Shown: positions 1-7,808, numbered from the stretch's first letter. The stretch is DNA of 10,888 nt from Tetmemena sp. SeJ-2015 (GCA_027382625.1 JAJKFJ010024978.1:1-10888), one strand, 5' to 3'. Notes: generated by a model from the letters alone, not told the origin. Numbers and translations: made by a program.

Positions 1-10
1 CAGGGGTCCA

Positions 11-1378
11 TGCTGGATGACTATTAGAAACCCTCAAAAGGTAACTGATTTCAGAAGGACATGGTGCAATCATTCCTAAATCTGATTGAAAGTATGATTT
101 GAACAAAACTGAGCTACCTCCTTTGACCTCTGTCACATTTGCCATAAAAACTTTAGCTTATTAAACAAATCAAAGCAAAAATAAGAGAAATAGCAATGCT
201 ATCTTGCATTGTTAACGAAAACATCAGTTAAGAAGGTCCCTCAAAAATTGATGTCCACAAATCATTTACTCTTCTCAGAAAACTTGATGGAAAGGAATTT
301 TCAATATAAGTATTTAGCGTAGAGACAACTTATTGAAGCCTTCGTTGCTAAGATATACCAGCTTGATCCTGATCTCATGGTGGCTCATTATATGCATATC
401 TAATAAACAAGAAGTCAGATCAAAGCGGAGCCAATTATATCCTAAATTTATTCTATTCCAAGATAGGTTACTTGTGGAAGATTGTTAGTTGATACTTTCT
501 TGACTGCCAAAGAGCTTATTAGAGAGACTAACTATGACTTGACCCATCTAGCTAAGAAATCAAACTTCATGACTGATTGACTTTGATGATGACCTTTTGC
601 CAACTTTCTATGTCCAAATGGCAAAACTATTTTAACTGATTGATCATACTGAGAAAGACGCCTATCTAACTCTCTAATTGATGAATCACCTCTAGGTTAT
701 TCCTTTGACCAAGCAACTCACGAATATCGCAGGTAACCTTTGGTTTAGATCTCTTCAAAACGCCAGAGCTGAAAGAAATGAAATGCTTCTACTCCACGAG
801 TTCAAAAAGAAGAAGTTTGTCTTACCAGACAAAAAGCAACTTAACGCCAAAGACTTTAAGAAGAACATGTTTGCAGATGAGTACGAAGAGGGTGATGGAA
901 AGACTAAAGGTGGCAAGAGGAAGAAAGCAGCGTATGCAGGAGGTCTTGTGATTGAACCTAAGGCTGGTTTCTATGATAACATCATCCTCCTTCTAGATTT
1001 CAACTCTCTCTACCCTTCAATTATTCAGGAGTACAACCTTTGCTTTACAACTGTAAACAGACTTCCTATTTTTAAACTCCTGAATTTGAATTAATTTGTG
1101 ACGTCCTACCAAGAACTTCGATGGCTCTGAAATGAAGAACTAGTACAAGAAAGGAGAAAATGGGGAAGAAGAGGTAGATATTGAAGAAGCTGATCTTCCC
1201 GACAAGAATGTAAACTTGAAGGATGCAGTACTGCCCATGGTTTTGAGAGATCTCGTTCAAAAGAGAAAAGCTGTAAAGGACAAGATGAAGACTGAAAAAG
1301 ATCACGTCAAGCTATCGCAATTAGAAATCAGATAAAAGGCTATTAAGCTTACTGCTAACAGTATGTATGGATTTTGTA
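11..1378 (+). CDS. POLA1: DNA polymerase alpha catalytic subunit, germline segments (pre-exonuclease to palm motif B)
   Basis: Replicative family B DNA polymerase that extends the RNA primer in the pol alpha-primase complex in the nucleus. Blocks recognised in order: [18 protein letters not shown] (11-82), [20 protein letters not shown] (93-155), [13 protein letters not shown] onward (184-330), LDPDLMVAH of the exonuclease region (about 329-395), [18 protein letters not shown] (470 on), [12 protein letters not shown] and [30 protein letters not shown], palm motif [15 protein letters not shown] (about 997-1041), then [15 protein letters not shown] and motif [13 protein letters not shown] (ending about 1378). 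TAA/TAG must be Gln. The frame changes near 83-93, 156-184, 329 and 575, and at 1064 (a clear IES). About 20-25 residues of the family are missing between a YSKIG-like block at about 454-466 and TCGRL at 470. The N-terminus lies left of the window. Identity is very secure. Whether this is a functional scrambled locus or a decayed copy is not settled. Confidence 0.9.
1064..1103 (+). other. IES, 40 bp, pointer TCCTA, in pol alpha
   Basis: The direct repeat TCCTA occurs at 1064-1068 and 1104-1108. Upstream the frame reads CFTTVNRLP and then runs into an AT-rich tail. Deleting one repeat plus the insert (40 nt) joins it to [11 protein letters not shown] and shifts the frame by one, exactly into the frame of the downstream polymerase block. 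AT-rich insert, small pointer and frame restoration together support an internal eliminated sequence. Confidence 0.85.
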
Positions 1379-1487
1379 ATTTAAGTAACATATAATGAAC
1401 GAATATTTTTGACTAAATTTTTAAAATACTAAGACCAAAAGTTAGTAAAGGAATCTTTAAACTTTTATATTCACTTTTAGATTGAAA
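1379..1487. other. AT-rich spacer between pol alpha motif B and the next gene
   Basis: Polymerase similarity stops right after SMYGF. The following 110 bases are strongly AT-rich with T and A runs and hold no recognisable coding block. They would include the upstream region of the gene that starts at 1488 and any IES boundary of pol alpha. No specific promoter element is evident. Confidence 0.5.
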
Positions 1488-2521
1488 ATGGCCTCCGCAG
1501 TCAAAACTGAATCAACTTATAATAATGAGCCATAGAATGGGCCAATATAATCTGAGCAAGAATACGCAGAAAATGCAAATGAGAATGAAGAGTAGATCTA
1601 ATAGGTTTCTAATGAGAAGGAGTTAGTAATCACAAAACCATCACTAGTATCAAAAGAGTAAGTGCTAAATAAACTTTTGAACTGATGACCTTATTATTTT
1701 ATAAAGAATGATAGATGAAAAAGAATCGAAGAATGGTTCGAAAAAGCATCAATAAAAGACTCATTCTAATTCATCCTCGGATTCAGCATTCAGCTCCTCG
1801 TCGAATACTTATTCTCAAGAAGAATATGGACAAGAGAGGAATGGTTTTCCAGATAACTCCCAGTGAAACGGATAAGATCATGGGGGAGAATCACTTTCAT
1901 TAAATGGGGATTATCAACAAATGAATGACGACTTCATAATGAAGAATGGTTGTTGTAGAGAGTGCATGAAGGCTTTCTCGAAGATCGGAAAGGTAAGATT
2001 TTCTCTTATTCATCACAAATGATTTAGAGTTGTCTATGTTAAGTTCCAAGAAGCGAGCGAAGGTCTTAGTTACCTTCAAATGGGTGCAAATATTGTGGAT
2101 GCCATGGATGCAACCCCATAGATATCAGGAAAAATAAAAGAAAGGAGCTCAAGGAGAAACTTCAAAGAGAGGGCAAGTATCAAAGCAAGCGGCAGAGAAT
2201 TCTTGATTCAGATGAGGAAGATTTAGAACTAAAGAAGTAAGGTTTCTTAAAGAGTTTATAAGCGGAAGAATTTATCCTCTATATAGCTAGTATGATGGAT
2301 GGCTGAATGACAAACAATAATTGGTACAAGCTGTGCAGGAAATACTCCATTTAGCTCAGAAATAAGGTGAAGGAGGAGGAGCTTAAAATTCAGAATATTT
2401 AGATGCTTAGCTAATTGGCTTTGGATTTCCATCGAGACATGCTAGCTATATATTGGGCGGTGCTAGAAAATGGGTTGCTGAAGATGAATATAAATCCAAT
2501 AAAAGACCTCGTAGAAACTGA
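1488..2521 (+). CDS. Cysteine-rich, probably nuclear protein, four exons
   Basis: Exons 1488-1657, 1707-1992, 2028-2236 and 2263-2521 sum to 924 nt, giving 307 residues plus a TGA stop at 2519-2521 under the ciliate code. The N-terminal half is acidic and Gln/Asn/Ser-rich. Its centre holds a Cys cluster (NGCCRECMKAF, then SCLCQVP, then GCKYCGCHGCNP), likely zinc-binding and loosely reminiscent of CXC/tesmin-type cysteine domains. A basic stretch (IDIRKNKRKELKEK) and an acidic SDEEDLEL follow, and the protein ends in KSNKRPRRN, which looks like a nuclear localisation signal. I do not recognise the family. One in-frame TGA lies in exon 2 (1864-1866). It may be a damaged codon, or part of a 33-nt in-frame intron at 1844-1876 with a weaker donor. 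The gene sits between two sets of pol alpha segments. Confidence 0.72.
1658..1706 (+). other. Intron 1 of the Cys-rich gene, 49 nt
   Basis: Starts GTAAGTGC and ends TTTTATAAAG. It is AT-rich. Splicing shifts the frame by one and joins VSKE to MIDEKESKNGS, avoiding a TGA. A pointer-based excision using the AAAGA repeat present at both ends gives the wrong frame, so an intron fits better than an IES. Confidence 0.75.
1993..2027 (+). other. Intron 2 of the Cys-rich gene, 35 nt
   Basis: Starts GTAAGATT and ends AATGATTTAG. Splicing joins the cysteine-bearing AFSKIGK to SCLCQVP and restores the frame that holds the second Cys cluster. Confidence 0.78.
2237..2262 (+). other. Intron 3 of the Cys-rich gene, 26 nt
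   Basis: Starts GTAAGGTT and ends TTTATAAG. It switches the frame by two, from EEDLELK into NGRIYPLYSQYDGWLNDK, which stays open to the stop at 2519. A single-base frameshift near 2237 is the alternative, but the good splice signals favour an intron. Confidence 0.6.
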
Positions 2522-2674
2522 TCCTATAAAGATTCCTATATCTTCAGATTTAATTAATTTCAGTTTATGCTTCCCACCTATTTTTCTTTAAATTAATACT
2601 TTTTGGAGAAACTCTACTGAGAACTAAGGACAGATATTGAGCGAAAGTATAGGGGCAGCAATCAACTTTAGCAA
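2522..2674. other. Non-coding spacer before the distal pol alpha segments
   Basis: AT-rich stretch after the TGA of the Cys-rich gene. No motif stands out. The last 40 bases may already include the left edge of the polymerase segment. Confidence 0.4.
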
Positions 2675-2895
2675 GCCTTAGAAATGGGAAAGAGACTTAA
2701 AGGAGAAGTAAACTGCTTGTACAAGTGCCTTGAAATAGAAATAGATGGAGTGTTAATATTCAGTGTAAAGTAGTCCAAGAGATGAAAGGACTCGATATGG
2801 TGAGAAGAGACTGGTGCCCCCTCTCCAAGAGAGTTATTATTAATCATAAAGAAGGAACTATCAAACTAAACGAATTTATTATTACTAAGCAAATT
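2675..2895 (+). CDS. POLA1: DNA polymerase alpha, distal germline segments (C-terminal palm/thumb blocks)
   Basis: Two or three family blocks lie almost side by side. ALEMGKRLKGEVN followed by CLYKCLEIEIDGV (about 2675-2752) matches the polymerase alpha block that ends EIDIDGV. VQEMKGLDMVRRDWCPLSK (2773-2832) matches the near-invariant KGLDxVRRDW block. EGTIKLNEFIITKQIQ (to about 2895) resembles the later block centred on F-x-I-x-K. In known polymerases about 30 residues, including the Lys-rich KKKKY motif, separate the first two, and about 35 separate the last two. Both are absent here, as are motif C (YGDTDS) and its surroundings between these segments and those ending at 1378. The first two blocks lie in different frames. 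Skipped blocks at abrupt junctions suggest germline segments whose partners lie elsewhere, or internal deletions in a dead copy. Confidence 0.85.
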
Positions 2896-3139
2896 CAAAT
2901 GAATTATTTTAAAGAGCGAAAATCAGCTTGTCAACAATTTCTAATCATATTTCGCAGACATTTGGAGATACTACCAAATCAAGCACGAACATTCATAATT
3001 TTTACCAATCGAGATACTCGTCTGATGACCCTTTGATAGTTTCGAACTCTTTTTGGATATTGTGCTCATAATTATCACTTCCCAGTTAAAATAAGAAAAT
3101 TTATGTTTCCTAAATACTCATACTGAATATTAAATTCTA

Positions 3140-3860
3140 ACGATTCTCTAATTGAAGATTAATTATAACTTGAGTTTGGCTTGTGCACCCAATTTTTAAT
3201 GCGTACGGATTCTTTTTGAGAATTTAGACATTGCCGTGAGTAACTTCTTCAACACTCTGTATGTCCTATAATAAACAATTGAAAACTAATTAGGTGCTAT
3301 TTTGATGAAATAAAAAGTTCAAATCCCAATCTTTAGCTTTCGATATTTTTTAATTTTTTAAGAAAGGAGTCACAACCTTTTGCAAAATTAGATATTCATA
3401 TATATTTCTCAGCTCTGAGAATTTTATATTTGGTAAGTTGACAGAGAGAGAAAAAATATTCAGAAACCACAAGAATTGAAGTCTAAGAGTATATTATTTC
3501 TAAAGCTTTTTAAACATAATGTAATTACTTTGGATCCAATCAAATAAATAGAAGCAAGGGATGATGATGAAATCACTTTTCTTAAAACTCGAGTTAATCG
3601 TTTATTAATGATTGGTTAAATTTATTTTCATTATATTTTAATAAGTTTAGAATTACTACAGAGGTAAATTCTTACCTTAAAAGCAGAAATGACCTTGGTG
3701 TCTTAATCGCTCTTCTTTTACTTATAGTGGAATATTTGGCTTTAAAGGATAAAGATAATAATTTTATGCTTGAAAAGTCTAGAATGTAGAAGCGTTTGAC
3801 AGTTTGTGAGAAAGATAGGATGGATTTATTTTGCTTCTCCTTGACAAGGTAATCCTGAAG
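3140..3860 (+). CDS. Unidentified coding-like fragments
   Basis: Several open stretches in the ciliate code look protein-like but cannot be joined with confidence: SNDSLIEDQLQLEFGLCTQF (about 3138-3200), RILFENLDIAVSNFFNTLYV (from about 3203), then after an in-frame TGA at 3416-3418 QKPQELKSKSILFLKLFKHN and IEARDDDEITFLKTRVNRLL (about 3460-3610), and in another frame EVNSYLKSRNDLGVLIALLL with LEKSRMQKRLTVCEKDR (3661-3850). AT-rich breaks between them look like IESs. No family is recognised. The strand and order would allow them to follow polymerase alpha, but I see no clear match to its C-terminus. Confidence 0.4.
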
Positions 3861-4140
3861 AATAAAGATTTTATTTGCTGTTTGATCCCCACTGTTGCTG
3901 TTGTTCAGTTGCTTCCTCTATCAAATAAAAATCAAATCAAATTCACCAACTTCAATACTATTTTACCATTTAATTAATTTATATAGCACCTGCAATCTTA
4001 AAATTAAAAAAGGTTTTAAGACACTCCTGCAAATAAAAGAAATGAGATAAATTCTGAGAGAAAAAATCACAAATTTTATTTGTATATAATATGGTTAAAA
4101 TGAGAAATTTGAATTATTATTATATTTTGAGAAAGAAACA
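3861..4140. other. AT-rich region without a recognisable gene
   Basis: Mostly low-complexity AT sequence. On the minus strand about 3790-3930 reads EEATEQQQQWGSNSKQNLY, which could be a distant segment of the minus-strand gene that runs towards it from 4931, but this is a weak suggestion. Nothing else is seen. Confidence 0.3.
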
Positions 4141-4931
4141 TCATCCAGCAGAGAAATATTCAATAAAAATGCAAATTAATGGGAAGAGCGTGTTAGATAT
4201 AATGAAACTCTCTAAATGAGACTTCTCACTTACCAGAGGGGAGGTCTTTTAACTTAGAGCTGCTCTAGATAGTTTCTTAAATAGCTGCTCTTTGTCAAAA
4301 TTCACTTGCTTTTAATATTATTAGTAGTCAGCTGGGTTGAAAGAGGCTCTTTCCTCCTTTTAAGGGGAGCCAGTAGGTAAATTCTGCCTGAAAGTTCCAC
4401 CAAGTGACCCAGTTAGTTCCATTCCTGCAGAATTAAAAAAACCATTAACGTAAAGAAGTATCATACAAGCCAACATTAACAGGTATTGGCTCTGGTTAAT
4501 GCTACTTCTTTGTAAACTGAGGGCCTTGTTTTAATACTTTTTCAAGGCTGCTCACAACTATCTGAGGCCTTTGCATATTTAAAAAATAATCTTGATTTTC
4601 TGGAGGAAAGGATCTCCTGCTTCTCTCGTCCACCACGTGCATCTTCATGAAATTTGGGATTTAATTGTTCAATGGCTTTAAAAAGATAAGTTATTGCAGA
4701 ATATTTAATAAGAAATAGCTTGGGATGTTGGGATGGAGCGGGATGGGGATAGGGATGGGAGTTTAAGTTGGTTCTTTCATAGACTGGAGCAGGGTAATGC
4801 AAGTAATGAGGGTTATGACTGTGCTTCTAATTTGGTATGGGAATATTAGACTGATACGGTCTGTGAATTTGTTACTTCATATCGTTTAGCTTGGCTGTTG
4901 AACTTTAATTAATACCTGCACTATCTTTCAT
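4141..4931 (-). CDS. Pro/His/Gln-rich protein, germline version with frame breaks
   Basis: Starts at ATG 4931-4929, with an upstream TGA six bases before it. The first part (4931 to about 4660) is rich in Pro, His, Tyr and Asn (HNPHYLHYPAPVYERTN, SHPYPHPAPSQHP). A second frame (about 4650-4450) reads SFPPENQDYFLNMQRPQIVV, SSLEKVLKQGPQFTKKQHQP and EPIPVNVGLYDTSLR. A third (4424-4141) reads MELTGSLGGTFRQNLPTGSP, ASFNPADYQQYQKQVNFDKE and QLFKKLSRAALSQKTSP. The last credible coding is near 4200. The second and third are joined by a 25-nt GT-AG intron. The first and second need an extra one-base shift that I could not assign to a pointer pair. No family is recognised. Composition suggests a disordered protein. 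The direction is opposite to its neighbours. Confidence 0.6.
4425..4449 (-). other. Probable 25-nt intron in the minus-strand gene
   Basis: Read on the minus strand it starts GTTAATGG and ends TTAATTCTGCAG, with a T-tract before the acceptor. Removal joins GLYDTSLR to MELTGSLGG and corrects the frame. Its length is close to the other short introns seen in this window. Confidence 0.6.
4654..4719 (-). other. Candidate IES, 66 bp, pointer ATCCCAA
   Basis: On the minus strand ATCCCAA flanks an AT-rich insert encoding a hydrophobic run (LFLIKYSAITYLFKAIEQL). Its forward-strand copies TTGGGAT lie at 4720-4726 and 4654-4660. Deleting one copy plus the insert joins SQHPK to FHEDARGG in the same frame. 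Because the length is a multiple of three, the frame gives no independent test. A third copy at 4728-4734 means the pointer could also be chosen differently. Confidence 0.5.
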
Positions 4932-5209
4932 TATTCAAGGAGCAGAATATACATAAATGATACAATCATTGGTAAGATTGTGGAATAATTTAGGTTTTAA
5001 TTTGAGTAAGGATTAGTAATTTGGAGTTGATTAATTTATTGTTTGCCAGCACATCAAGTTATTTCGATTGGACGTGTCTGTTTTTCTCATATGAATATTG
5101 TAAGTGTATATTAGCACCTCTCCTATGGTTTAAATGTGAGTACTTCCGTGCTCAAAATATCTAAAGAGTCAAAGTATTAAGAATTTTACACCTTTCTTTA
5201 ATTCAATGC
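4932..5209. other. Intergenic or IES-like AT-rich DNA
   Basis: No convincing gene. A short plus-strand stretch at about 5049-5088 (QHIKLFRLDVSVF) could be an upstream piece of the PH-like domain of the next gene, but it ends at a TGA and I could not join it. Confidence 0.3.
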
Positions 5210-7808
5210 ATGGTTATTGATGCTATGAATTTATATTTTTGTAACTAAACTCAAGTGCTATACTTTGAAAGCAAGGAGAAGCTAGAGAAGTGGCTGACTA
5301 CTATCTAATTAATTATTGAAGAAAACATGAACAGATCTATAGCCAAGAGTTATCGCAGCAAACACTATTCCAAAGCTATTGAGTCCTTAAACCAGACTCA
5401 CTAATCACTCAACCCCAATAAAATATGTTTATATGTAGTTGGATATTTTTTCTTGCATTTATATTGCCAAAATTATCCATATAAAGTATTTTAAACAATC
5501 AATCCTTATGTAGTAAATAAGATTCAGTAAATGGAGGATCTATTCACAAATTAGCGATTAAATCACACAAATTCTTTTGAATATCATTATATTTAAGCCA
5601 CTTATAAATTAATAGTCATAACTTTAGTTTCAACAGAATTGTAATATATAATAAAGAAGGATTTAATGGTTAAATCTACAACAGTATGAACTATCAACAA
5701 CCTGGCTAAAGCCCTGAAATGAATTCTGCTCTCTACTTAACTTCCAATTACCAGTAATCTACTTACGATCAACCCCATAGCTCAAATAAATTAAAACTCA
5801 CGTATTTAAGATTAGATTTATTTATCTTAAAGTTTATTTTCTCGGAGAGGAATAAGCATTACAAGTTTGGTGTTACGGCTGGATAGCAATCAATGAAGAA
5901 TATAAATTTTATGCCGACCAATTCTTAAAACAGCCACAAAGCCTCTCTAAGCTATAATCAGTCATAACTAATGCAACAATACAACCCTGATATCTTCTCT
6001 CTTCTTATTAATTTTAAACTCATTCTCCCAACAAAATTTAATGCATAATTCTTCTACAATTAAATTAAATTAAGAAGGGAAAGTAAACCTCCGCAGTTAC
6101 TTCTCAATGAGCAACAATCAATAGTTTGATGATTAGCGATCAGACCCAAGATTTTACTAGTCTGCGCGCTTCCAAGCTAGCTCTTTACTCATTAATGATT
6201 GTTGTTAATTATATGTGAAAATCTCTTTTTCGGGATAACCAGGGGACTCAAGCATGCTACCGCCCTCATCTTTCACAAAGTATAATAACAGCATGCTAAT
6301 TCAACCTGACTCTTTGATGAGTCCGCCAAACCCCCTCTCTCAGTAATACCTGCCAAATTAGTATGATAAGTAGGGTGGGAGTTTTGGAATGGGTTAGCAG
6401 AGTGGGCAGGCAGATTTAATTTTTGACTTCTCGAAGATGGATAATTTCAAAGTTTACAGGAGATTCGATAATGAAGAGAATTAGAATTTGCATTAGTTTG
6501 TGCAAGCTTTTAAATATATAATTTGTAAAATGCAAGATAATGACTCAATAATTGAGAAGCACACAAAAGTGAACCCTAAAATTAAGAACTTCCACTCAAA
6601 CGCAGAAAATTTAAGGACCCTTTTCTCTCCAAAGGATGAAGAAAGCATTAACTATTTTTAAGATTTATATGAAGTGGAGAACAAGCTTGTGTTGAAGAAT
6701 CCTGAGAGACTTATCACTGCCCCAACTGCTACTAATTCATTCTCACTTTCTAAAGTGAAGAGCTAGCCAATCATCAAAAGAATGGTTGGACTTGTAGATC
6801 TTTAAATATCTTTTCTTTAAATATAGATCAAGGACCTATGAGTGATGAAAGATAAAGTGAGGAGCGAAGATCAATAAACAAAGAAGAAGAGAAAAGTGAA
6901 GAAGATGACGATATGAATTTCGAAATGATCCCAAATGAGCAAAAGCAATCTTTAAATTTCGTTAAATCTATTGACCTTAGAGTTATTGCAATTATTTCAA
7001 TGAATTTTCAATAACTTTACCCATTTATTTGCTGAATAATTGCTATTCTACTGTGACGTCTCCCAAGAATAAGAAAAAGATCATTGAGGGAGTTTTATAT
7101 CTGGATGATGAATCCCTACAAGATGAGAATGTATTAGATAACACTTTCAATAACATCTCTATCATTGCAAATTAGCCTAATAACTTAAAAACATTTCTTT
7201 TACAAGTCATTTTTGGTTAACTATGAATCTCTAGGTTCTGGAATAAGTGCGACTCATAGATAGCTAGACAAGATAAATACTTAGTCTGCAAGAACTTTTA
7301 ATTCTCATTAAAGCCATTAACATAAAATCGGAAGCAAGTCTTAAAATCAACTCAAGCCGCAGCCTTAAAGGCAAAATTAAAATCCTTAATTCCATCTCTT
7401 AAACGGAAAGATTAATAAGATAATTTATTCCATTTTTTAAAAGTAGTATGCGTATGGAAATCTCAACTACAAAGTGTCTTAGTAATTTTATCACTAGCAG
7501 AATAACTATGAGAGTGGTTTAATTATCTTCTACTTCTATTTTAATTTAATGGACTGAATGTGAAAACACTGAAAATTAACAAGCATCGGTCCTTCAAAGT
7601 TGACGACGAGACTAATTACGAGGATCGACTTACAGCAGTAAGGCTAAAGAATTACTACAATAAAGAAATCAGTGCTTCTTTCGCTTAGGACAGCTAGCAT
7701 AATCACTAGCAAAGATAAAATGTTTTCTCCTTCTCCAGTTTCTACTGTGGTTAAATCAACAGACTCAGAGTTTATCATTTTCTTTTATTTTAAGACTCGG
7801 ATGCATGA
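5210..7808 (+). CDS. PH-domain-like, Gln/Asn/Ser-rich protein; germline gene with many IESs
   Basis: The upstream end is uncertain. The ATG at 5210 opens the frame but may not be the true start. VLYFESKEKLEKWLTTIQLI (5252-5311) has the pattern of the last strand and C-terminal helix of a pleckstrin-homology domain, including the conserved Trp, suggesting lipid or protein binding at membranes. After it come long Q/N/S-rich parts (MNYQQPGQSPEMNS, NNQQFDDQRSDPRF, PNPLSQQYLPNQYDKQGG), a more ordered stretch (DFSKMDNFKVYRRFDNEENQ, TLFSPKDEESINYFQDLYEV), an acidic/basic stretch (INKEEEKSEEDDDMNFEM), ISATHRQLDKINTQSART and a His/Gln-rich tail. Eight IES candidates plus one 28-nt intron join this into one frame from 5686 to TGA 7806-7808, which may be the natural stop. 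The join between about 5580 and 5686 is unresolved. No full-length family is recognised. Confidence 0.7.
5418..5480 (+). other. IES, 63 bp, pointer ATAAA
   Basis: ATAAA occurs at 5418-5422 and 5481-5485. Excision removes an AT-rich hydrophobic insert and joins HQSLNPNK to VFQTINPYVVNK in frame. The length is a multiple of three, so the frame is not an independent test. Confidence 0.6.
5785..5850 (+). other. IES, 66 bp, pointer AATAA
   Basis: AATAA occurs at 5785-5789 and 5851-5855. Excision removes a Leu/Phe-rich AT insert (YLRLDLFILKFIF) and joins QPHSSNK to HYKFGVTAGQQ in frame. Confidence 0.6.
5994..6099 (+). other. IES, 106 bp, pointer CTTCTC
   Basis: CTTCTC occurs at 5994-5999 and 6100-6105. 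Excision of 106 nt shifts the frame by one and joins MQQYNPDIFS to MSNNQQFDDQ, the frame that then runs on for more than 700 bases. The six-base pointer and frame correction make this one of the strongest cases. Confidence 0.88.
6181..6222 (+). other. IES, 42 bp, pointer CTCTTT
   Basis: CTCTTT occurs at 6181-6186 and 6223-6228. Excision removes LLINDCCQLYVKIS-type sequence and joins ARFQASS to FSGQPGDSSM in frame. Confidence 0.65.
6795..6823 (+). other. IES, 29 bp, pointer TAGATC
   Basis: TAGATC occurs at 6795-6800 and 6824-6829. Excision of 29 nt shifts the frame by two and joins IIKRMVGLVD to QGPMSDERQSEERR. Without it the frame stops at a TGA a few codons later. A GT-AG reading of the same insert gives 33 nt and does not correct the frame, so an IES fits better. 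Confidence 0.88.
6967..7046 (+). other. IES, 80 bp, pointer TCTA
   Basis: TCTA occurs at 6967-6970 and 7047-7050. Excision of 80 nt joins QSLNFVKS to TVTSPKNKKKIIEG and corrects a frame that otherwise ends at the TGA near 7033. The pointer is short, so the frame match carries most of the weight. Confidence 0.8.
7181..7217 (+). other. IES, 37 bp, pointer TAACT
   Basis: TAACT occurs at 7181-7185 and 7218-7222. Excision joins IIANQPNN to YESLGSGISATHRQ and shifts into the Q/N/H-rich frame. A competing seven-base repeat, ATCTCTA (7155 and 7227), leaves the wrong frame. Confidence 0.8.
7521..7573 (+). other. IES, 53 bp, pointer AATTA
   Basis: AATTA occurs at 7521-7525 and 7574-7578. Excision of 53 nt joins QQNNYESGLI to NKHRSFKVDDETNYEDR and restores an open frame. 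Confidence 0.8.
7638..7665 (+). other. Intron, 28 nt
   Basis: Starts GTAAGGCT and ends CAATAAAG. Splicing joins YEDRLTA to KSVLLSLRTASIITSKDK with a one-base frame shift. No pointer pair gives the same correction, so this is better read as an intron than as an IES. Confidence 0.7.
7761..7792 (+). other. IES, 32 bp, pointer AGACTC
   Basis: AGACTC occurs at 7761-7766 and 7793-7798, flanking a T-rich insert. Excision of 32 nt gives VVKSTDSDA followed by TGA at 7806-7808. The same frame then continues beyond the TGA as TATKNFEKLTLNKYTDLN. Confidence 0.65.

Noticed and set aside
574..583. Ten-base IES with pointer TGAT in pol alpha.
   Set aside because: It would correct the frame, but the pointer and insert are so small that a simple frameshift is equally likely, so I do not list it as a feature.
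1072..1305. 77-codon minus-strand frame.
   Set aside because: It is antisense to clear pol alpha coding and rich in Phe/Leu as expected of a shadow.
2307..3155. A 283-codon frame open under the ciliate code that overlaps the Cys-rich gene and the pol alpha blocks in another frame, suggesting overlapping genes.
   Set aside because: The pol alpha blocks and the exon 4 frame of the Cys-rich gene have clear protein-like content in the other frames. With TGA as the only stop, long open shadows are common, so I treat this as a shadow.
5558..5676. TTAAATC repeat (112 nt apart) as the pointer for the unresolved join before 5686.
   Set aside because: It leads into a frame that stops soon and not into the long Q/N-rich frame.
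6794..6826. GT-AG intron of 33 nt in place of the TAGATC IES.
   Set aside because: A multiple of three does not correct the frame, while the 29-nt pointer excision does.
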